Assembly: GCF_004217225.1 (NCBI RefSeq)
Contig: NZ_SHKM01000001.1
Location: forward strand, 1,030,137-1,094,136
Direction: 5' to 3'
From: Azospira oryzae
GTDB taxonomy: Bacteria > Pseudomonadota > Gammaproteobacteria > Burkholderiales > Rhodocyclaceae
Length of the DNA: 64,000 nt
The position numbers and the translations under genes are program-made. Below the pieces are notes generated by a model. The model did not search any database. It had not been told where the DNA came from and worked only from the letters and a program-made list of their open reading frames with translations. Of this stretch, positions 58,684 to 64,000 are shown piece after piece. Each line of letters begins with the position of its first letter. Within the stretch, counting starts at the first letter, position 1.

Positions 58684-60780
58684 TCAGCGGTACAGGCGGA
58701 AGCTGGCCAGGATGGCGCGCAGCCCCTCGGCCGTGGACACCAGGGCCTCGGTGGCCCGCTGGGCCTCCTGGGCGGTGGCGGTGTTCTGCTCGATGAGCAC
58801 GGAAATGTGTTCCATGCTGCCGTTCACCTCCTGGCTGGCGATGCTCTGCTGCTGGGAGGCTTCGGAAATCTGCCTGGCCATGGCGCTGACCTGCTGGGAA
58901 GCGGCGGTAATGCCCTCCAGCCCGGCCACGCTCTCGCGCATCATGCCGATGCCCTCCTCCACCTCCCGCACCGCCTGCTCCATGCGGCTCACCGCCTCAT
59001 GGGTGGCACCCTGGATGGCGCCGATGTTGCCGGTGATGTCGGCGGTGCTGGTGGTGGTGCGCTCGGCCAGCTTGCGCACCTCGTCGGCCACCACGGCAAA
59101 GCCCCGGCCCGCCTCGCCGGCCCGGGCTGCCTCGATGGCGGCGTTGAGGGCCAGCAGGTTGGTCTGGTCGGCGATCTCCTTGATCACCTGGGTGATCTGG
59201 CCGATCTGGTCGATGGCCGTGTTCAGCTCGTGCAGGGTGGCCGAAGAGCCGGTCACCGCTTCCACCACCCGGTTGGTGACGGCCATGCTGCGGCCAATCT
59301 GGGTGTTGCTTTCCTCCACCAGCCGTTCCGAGTTCTGGGCCGCGCTGGCAGTCTCCCCGGCGTGGCCGGCCACTTCCTGCACCGACTGGGAGAATTCCTC
59401 CGTGGCGGCGGCAACGCTCTGCACGTCGTCCAGCTGCTGCTGGGACTTGGCCGCCACCAGGGCCACCTCGGATTCCAGCTGGCTACAGCGCTGGTCCATC
59501 TGGCGGGAGGCTTCCTGGATCTGGTCCAGCATGGCCTTCAGGGTGGCCTGCATGGTGGCCAGCTGGCACAGCAGCTGGCCGGCCTCGTCGCGCCGGCTGA
59601 TGTCGATGTCGCTGGTGAGGTCGCCCTCGGCGATGAGCTTGAAGGTGTCGATGGCCTGGCGCATGGGATTGACGATGGCCCGCACCAGCAGCCAGCCACC
59701 CACCACCGCCAGGGCCAGGGCCGCCAGGGTGGCCAGGGCCATGGCCCACAGGATGTTCTCGTAACGTGCCTGGGCCCGCTCGAAATCGGCCCGGGCCGAG
59801 GCCTTCAGCTCATCCACCAGGGCCTTGCCGGCCTGCTGCACCTGGCCGTAGATGGGGTTGATCTTGGTCAGCAGCAGCACCGAGGCCTGATGGAAATCCC
59901 CGGCCTTGAGGGACTCCCGGGCCGCATTGACGCCTTCGGCGGAGAATTTCTTGCGCGCCTCCCCCAGCTGCTCCACCAGCTGCCGTTCCTTCTCCGACAG
60001 GGGCAGCTTCTGCAGGGCTTCGAGCTGGGCGTTGATCTGCTGCCGGTTGGCCAGAGTCTTTTCCAGATGCACTTCCAGGCCGTGATCGTGCAGCTTCACC
60101 AGTTCGCTCTTGGGGTCGTGCTGCAGGGCCAGCATGATCTGGGAGCGGTTTTCCCCCAGCAGGGCCAGCACCTCGTTCACCACCGTGGTCGGCTCCAGCT
60201 TGCGCTGGTACTGCTCCTGCAGGCTGGCATTGCCTTCCTGCAGGCCGGAGAGGCCGATGCCGGTCACCACCGCGGTGATGGCGACGAAGGCGGCCATCAT
60301 GGCCCCAAGGCGCCCCTTCACCGAGAGGCGGGACCAGAAGCCGGCAGCGGACTGGGGCAGGGAGGCGTTCTTGTTCTCCCGCAGGCGCTGGTAGAGGGCC
60401 TCGGCCGCCTGCGCCTTGTCCCGGGCCGGCGGCGTGCGCACCGACATGTAGCCTTCGGTATGGCCGTTTTTCACCACCGGCACGACGAAGGCCTCGACCC
60501 AGTAGAAGCCGCCGTCCTTGCTGCGATTCTTCACCAGGCCGCGCCAGGGATTGCCCGACTTCACCGTGCGCCAAAGGTCGGCAAAGGCCTGGGGCGGCAT
60601 GTCCGGATGGCGCACCAGGTTGTGGCTGGCGCCGATCAACTCGTCACGGGAAAAACCGCTGATCTCGACGAAGGCGTCGTTGGCATAGGTGATGACGCCT
60701 TTGAGATCGGTTTTGGAGACCAGATACTGATTCGGGGGAAAGGGAATCTCTTGATTTGTAACCGGAAGATTGATTTTCAT
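58684..60780 (-). CDS. Aer-like chemoreceptor: PAS plus periplasmic helical sensor
   Basis: 698 residues from ATG 60780, which gives the Aer-type start [17 protein letters not shown] domain about 15-125 ([33 protein letters not shown] is typical of Aer-class PAS), TM1 (about 163-183), a periplasmic helical region (about 185-375), TM2 (about 378-398), HAMP (about 400-455), then the MCP signalling domain with the same hairpin tip as the neighbouring receptor. Unlike E. coli Aer it has both a cytoplasmic PAS, likely redox/energy sensing, and a periplasmic domain. No C-terminal pentapeptide. The longer frame upstream is discarded. Confidence 0.93.
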   Translation of the reverse strand: MKINLPVTNQEIPFPPNQYLVSKTDLKGVITYANDAFVEISGFSRDELIGASHNLVRHPDMPPQAFADLWRTVKSGNPWRGLVKNRSKDGGFYWVEAFVVPVVKNGHTEGYMSVRTPPARDKAQAAEALYQRLRENKNASLPQSAAGFWSRLSVKGRLGAMMAAFVAITAVVTGIGLSGLQEGNASLQEQYQRKLEPTTVVNEVLALLGENRSQIMLALQHDPKSELVKLHDHGLEVHLEKTLANRQQINAQLEALQKLPLSEKERQLVEQLGEARKKFSAEGVNAARESLKAGDFHQASVLLLTKINPIYGQVQQAGKALVDELKASARADFERAQARYENILWAMALATLAALALAVVGGWLLVRAIVNPMRQAIDTFKLIAEGDLTSDIDISRRDEAGQLLCQLATMQATLKAMLDQIQEASRQMDQRCSQLESEVALVAAKSQQQLDDVQSVAAATEEFSQSVQEVAGHAGETASAAQNSERLVEESNTQIGRSMAVTNRVVEAVTGSSATLHELNTAIDQIGQITQVIKEIADQTNLLALNAAIEAARAGEAGRGFAVVADEVRKLAERTTTSTADITGNIGAIQGATHEAVSRMEQAVREVEEGIGMMRESVAGLEGITAASQQVSAMARQISEASQQQSIASQEVNGSMEHISVLIEQNTATAQEAQRATEALVSTAEGLRAILASFRLYR

Positions 60781-61005
60781 CGTTGCTGCCGCGAAAAAGG
60801 GGCTATGCCAGGAGACTAAGGAAAGACGCCATTCTTGGAATGGCATAACTTTTGTAATAGCAATTTTCATCATAGCAAAATGGCCGCCGTGGCAAGCGGC
60901 ACAAATCAACGAATGGTCATTTATTGCTGTCGTTACAATGAGAGATAAAAATCCAGGCGCAGCCACGTTAATCAACGTACGCGCTCAACCTCAGCGGAGC
61001 TCCCC

Positions 61006-61854
61006 ATGACCCCACGTTTCGACGGTTCCGAGCGTTACGTCGCCCCCCGGGAACTGACCCTGGCGGTGAACGCCGCCGTGACCCTGCAACGCCCCCTCCT
61101 GATCAAAGGCGAACCGGGCACCGGCAAGACCCTGCTGGCGGAGGAAGTGGCCCGGGCCCTGGGCCTGCCCCTGTTCCAGTGGCACATCAAATCCACCACC
61201 AAGGCCCAGCAGGGCCTCTACGAATACGATGCGGTGTCCCGCCTGCGCGACGGCCAGCTGGGGGACCCCAAGGTTTCCGACATCGCCAACTACATCGTCA
61301 AGGGCGTGCTGTGGCAGGCCTTCGAGAGCGAAACCCCGGCGGTGGTGCTGATCGACGAGATCGACAAGGCCGACATCGAATTCCCCAACGACCTGCTGCG
61401 GGAGCTGGACCGCATGGAGTTCCACGTCTATGAGACGCGGCAGACCGTGCGGGCCCGGCACCGGCCCCTCATCTTCATCACTTCCAACAACGAAAAGGAA
61501 CTGCCCGACGCCTTCCTGCGCCGCTGCTTCTTCCACTACATCCGCTTCCCCGACCGGGAGACCATGGAGAAAATCGTTGCCGTGCACTACCCGGAACTGA
61601 AGCGGGAACTGCTGCAGGAGGCCCTGGAAGTGTTCTTCGGCCTGCGCGAGATGGCCGGGCTGAAGAAGAAGCCCTCCACCTCGGAACTGCTGGACTGGCT
61701 CAAGCTGCTGCTGGCCGAGGACATTCCGGCCGAGGCCCTGCGCAGCAAGGATGCCCGCACCAGCATTCCGCCCCTGCACGGCGCCCTGCTGAAGAACGAG
61801 CAGGACGTGCATCTCTTCGAAAAGCTCGTCTTCCTCGCCCGACAGGGACGCTGA
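61006..61854 (+). CDS. MoxR-family AAA+ ATPase
   Basis: 282 residues. Walker A GEPGTGKT (about 39-46), the KSTTKAQQGLYEYDAVSRL loop, Walker B VVLIDEIDKA (about 113-122), sensor ITSNNEKELPDAFLRRCFF with the arginine fingers. MoxR ATPases usually act as chaperone-like factors with a VWA-domain partner encoded next door; here the next gene, two bases later, is a sensor cyclase instead. Target protein unknown. The start follows AGCGGAG. Confidence 0.92.
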   Translation: MTPRFDGSERYVAPRELTLAVNAAVTLQRPLLIKGEPGTGKTLLAEEVARALGLPLFQWHIKSTTKAQQGLYEYDAVSRLRDGQLGDPKVSDIANYIVKGVLWQAFESETPAVVLIDEIDKADIEFPNDLLRELDRMEFHVYETRQTVRARHRPLIFITSNNEKELPDAFLRRCFFHYIRFPDRETMEKIVAVHYPELKRELLQEALEVFFGLREMAGLKKKPSTSELLDWLKLLLAEDIPAEALRSKDARTSIPPLHGALLKNEQDVHLFEKLVFLARQGR

Positions 61855-61856
61855 CC

Positions 61857-64000
61857 ATGCCCCCCGGAGCCGCCCACCGCCGCCTGCTGCGCCATCTGCT
61901 GGCGGCCCTGTGCCTGCTGCTGGCGGCAGGTGCGGCCGGCGCCCTGGAAACGGTCACCCTGCAGCTCAAATGGCAGCACCAGTTCCAGTTCGCCGGCTAT
62001 TACATGGCCCAGGCCAGGGGCTATTACCGGGAGGCGGGCCTGGAGGTGCGCATCGTCGAAGGCCGGGCCGACACCGACCCGGTGGCCGAGGTGCTGGCCG
62101 GCCGGGCCCAGTACGGCATCGGCGCCTCCGAACTGCTGCTGGAACGCAGCCGGGGCAAGCCGGTGGTGGCCCTGGCCGCCGTCTTCCAGCACTCGCCCCT
62201 GGTGCTGCTGGCCCGGGCCGGCGGCCCCATCCGCCGCCCGGCCGACCTGGAAGGGCGGCGCCTCATGCTGCTGCCGACGGAGGCCGAGCTGTTCGCCTTC
62301 CTGCGCCGGGAACAGGTCAAGGAGGAACGCCTGCAGCGCGTCCCCCACTCCTTCTCCGCCGCCGACCTCATGGCGGGCAAGGTGGATGCCGTTTCCGGCT
62401 ATCTCACGGACGAGACCTACGAACTGGAAAAGGCCGGCTTCCCCTACCTTTCCTTCTCGCCCCGGGCCGCCAACATCGACTTCTACGGCGACACCCTGTT
62501 CACCGCCGAAGCCCATGCCGTCGCCCATTCGCAGCAGGTGGAGGCCTTCCGCCGCGCCAGCCTGCAGGGCTGGGCCGCCGCTCTGGAAGACCCGGCTGCC
62601 GCCGCCCGGGAGATTCTGCAGCACTACTCCACCCGCCACAGCCTGGAACACCTCCTCTTCGAGGCGGAACGCATGCGTCCCCTGATCGAACCGGACCTGG
62701 TGGAACTGGGCCACATGAGCCCGGCCCGCTGGCGCCACATCGGTGACACCTATGCGGAACTGGGCATGATGCCCCGGGGCTTTCCGGTGGAAACCCTGCT
62801 GTTCCACCCCGCCAGCCCCCAGCCCCTGCCGCCGTGGGCCTGGGGCACCCTGCTCCTGGCCGCCCTGGCCCTGCTCGCCGCCCTCTACATCCACCGCCTC
62901 TACGGCCGCCTGCAGGGACAGATGCGCCAGCGGGACAGCAGCGAACGCAACCTGCGGGCGAGCCGGGAACACCTGGCCCGCATCTTCGAGACGGCGCCCC
63001 TGGCGGCCATCGTCTACGACCAGGAAGCGAGGGTCCTGGAATGGAACCACCGGGCCGAGGAAATTTTCGGCTGGCGCCGGGAGGAAATGCTGGGCCGCAG
63101 CTTCTTCGAGCACATGGTGCCCGAAGAGGCCCGGCAGCAGGTGCAGGGCATCGTGGACAGCATTTTCAGCGGGCCGGAAATCCAGTATTCCCTCAACCGC
63201 AACCTGACCCGGGACGGCCGCGCCATCCTCTGCGAATGGAGCAACGCCATCCTCCGCGACGAGGCCGGCGGGCCGCCCAGCGTCATCGCCCTGGCCGCCG
63301 ACGTCACCGAGCGGGAGCGGGTCCGCGCCGCCCTGCAGGACAGCGAGCAGCGCTACCGCACCCTGCTGGAAACCGCCCCTTTCCCGGTGGTCATCACCCG
63401 GCTCCGGGACAGCCTGGTGACCTACATCAACCAGCGGGCCGCCACCTGCTTCCAGGTGCCCCAGGAGGACGCCGTGGGGCGCCATGCCCCGGACTACTGG
63501 GTGGATATGGGCCAGCGCCAGCGGCTGATCGAGGAACTGCGGCAGAAGCAGGTGGTGACCGACATGGAGGTGCGCCTGCGGGATGCAGCCGGCCAGCCCT
63601 TCTGGGCTCTCCTCTCGGCCCGCATCCTGCTGGAGGAACAGGAACCCCTGGCCTTCGTCTCCTTCAACAACATCAACGAACGCAAGGCGGCGGAAGAGGC
63701 CCTGCAGGCCCTCAACGGCGAGCTCGCCTACCGCCTCCAGGAAATCAACCTGCTGCAGGCACGGCTGCAGGAGCAGGCCACCCGGGACGCCCTCACCGGC
63801 CTCTACAACCGCCGCTACCTGGACGAGACCCTGGAGCGGGAAGTGGCCCGGGCCCAGCGGGAAGGCTATCCCCTGGCCGTGGCCCTGCTCGACATCGACC
63901 ACTTCAAGCAGCTCAACGACACCTACGGCCATCGGGCCGGCGACGAGATGCTGCGCCAGCTCGGCCACTTCCTCCAGGCCCGGGCCCGCAGCGGCGACGT
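61857..64000 (+). CDS. THI5/NMT1-PAS-PAS-GGDEF sensor protein (3' truncated)
   Basis: The frame is open from ATG 61857 to the window end (714 codons), so the C-terminus is missing. Signal peptide (about 1-29); periplasmic THI5/NMT1-type binding domain (about 32-260, starting VTLQLKWQHQFQFAGYYMA); TM helix (about 327-347); PAS1 (about 370-480); PAS2 (about 495-615); short coiled coil; start of a GGDEF domain (RDALTGLYNRRY near 644-655, LLDIDHFKQLND near 679-690). The cut falls before the GGDEF active site, so activity cannot be judged and an EAL domain may follow. THI5-like domains bind thiamine-precursor-like pyrimidines or other small molecules. The gene starts 2 bases after the moxR stop. 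Confidence 0.9.
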   Translation, partial: MPPGAAHRRLLRHLLAALCLLLAAGAAGALETVTLQLKWQHQFQFAGYYMAQARGYYREAGLEVRIVEGRADTDPVAEVLAGRAQYGIGASELLLERSRGKPVVALAAVFQHSPLVLLARAGGPIRRPADLEGRRLMLLPTEAELFAFLRREQVKEERLQRVPHSFSAADLMAGKVDAVSGYLTDETYELEKAGFPYLSFSPRAANIDFYGDTLFTAEAHAVAHSQQVEAFRRASLQGWAAALEDPAAAAREILQHYSTRHSLEHLLFEAERMRPLIEPDLVELGHMSPARWRHIGDTYAELGMMPRGFPVETLLFHPASPQPLPPWAWGTLLLAALALLAALYIHRLYGRLQGQMRQRDSSERNLRASREHLARIFETAPLAAIVYDQEARVLEWNHRAEEIFGWRREEMLGRSFFEHMVPEEARQQVQGIVDSIFSGPEIQYSLNRNLTRDGRAILCEWSNAILRDEAGGPPSVIALAADVTERERVRAALQDSEQRYRTLLETAPFPVVITRLRDSLVTYINQRAATCFQVPQEDAVGRHAPDYWVDMGQRQRLIEELRQKQVVTDMEVRLRDAAGQPFWALLSARILLEEQEPLAFVSFNNINERKAAEEALQALNGELAYRLQEINLLQARLQEQATRDALTGLYNRRYLDETLEREVARAQREGYPLAVALLDIDHFKQLNDTYGHRAGDEMLRQLGHFLQARARSGD

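Overview
The window is a G+C-rich (very high third-position G+C) piece of a bacterial chromosome. It most resembles a betaproteobacterium of the Rhodocyclales (Azospira/Dechlorosoma/Dechloromonas type). That is inferred from the gene mix: a cobalt-early B12 operon, rnfABCDGE followed by nth, quinone-type pyrD, the aat-bpt pair, a DUF1841 protein, and many chemotaxis and cyclic-di-GMP genes. No rRNA or tRNA was seen to confirm it. Both ends cut through genes.

Layout. 1-6174: heavy-metal RND efflux operon (outer-membrane factor, small membrane protein, adaptor, pump, small periplasmic protein), closed by a strong terminator. 6414-9214: three-gene proton-translocating transhydrogenase pntAA-pntAB-pntB, also with a terminator. 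9270-14300: lower-G+C accessory segment with a two-gene McrBC restriction system on the minus strand; its McrB carries an extra EVE/PUA-like domain inside the AAA+ module. 14350-18376: Tat-exported Csp1-like copper-storage protein, a small secreted unknown, and a divergent iron-type ABC permease/ATPase pair without its binding protein. 18531-25736: two diguanylate cyclases with different sensors, an unknown basic protein with the RNA helicase dbpA, an OprD-like porin and a YgjP-type metallopeptidase. 25994-26863: double-hotdog acyl-CoA thioesterase.

27042-39399: two back-to-back cobalamin riboswitches. The plus-strand one leads a long operon: the cobalt ECF transporter cbiMNQO, then cobM, cbiX, cbiC, cbiD, cbiET, cbiL, cbiG, cobE, cobJ, a [2Fe-2S] ferredoxin and cobA. 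Together these take up cobalt and build the corrin ring by the cobalt-early route; the precorrin-6A reductase (cbiJ/cobK) is not in the window. The minus-strand riboswitch points at the thioesterase, an unusual target.

39413-42196: YkgJ-type cysteine-cluster protein, patatin-like lipoprotein, and the N-degron transferases aat and bpt. 42201-47640: iron-regulated siderophore system (ECF sigma, FecR, TonB receptor, PepSY protein) headed by a perfect 19-bp Fur-box palindrome. 47954-55266: pyrD, the Rnf complex and nth, with a CACAGAG-type inverted-repeat element between rnfE and nth. 55286-64000: FIST protein, DUF1841 protein, two chemoreceptors, a MoxR ATPase and a multi-domain THI5/PAS/PAS/GGDEF sensor cut by the right edge.

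Many genes overlap by 4 bp (ATGA, GTGA, TTGA), several with non-ATG starts, which points to extensive translational coupling.
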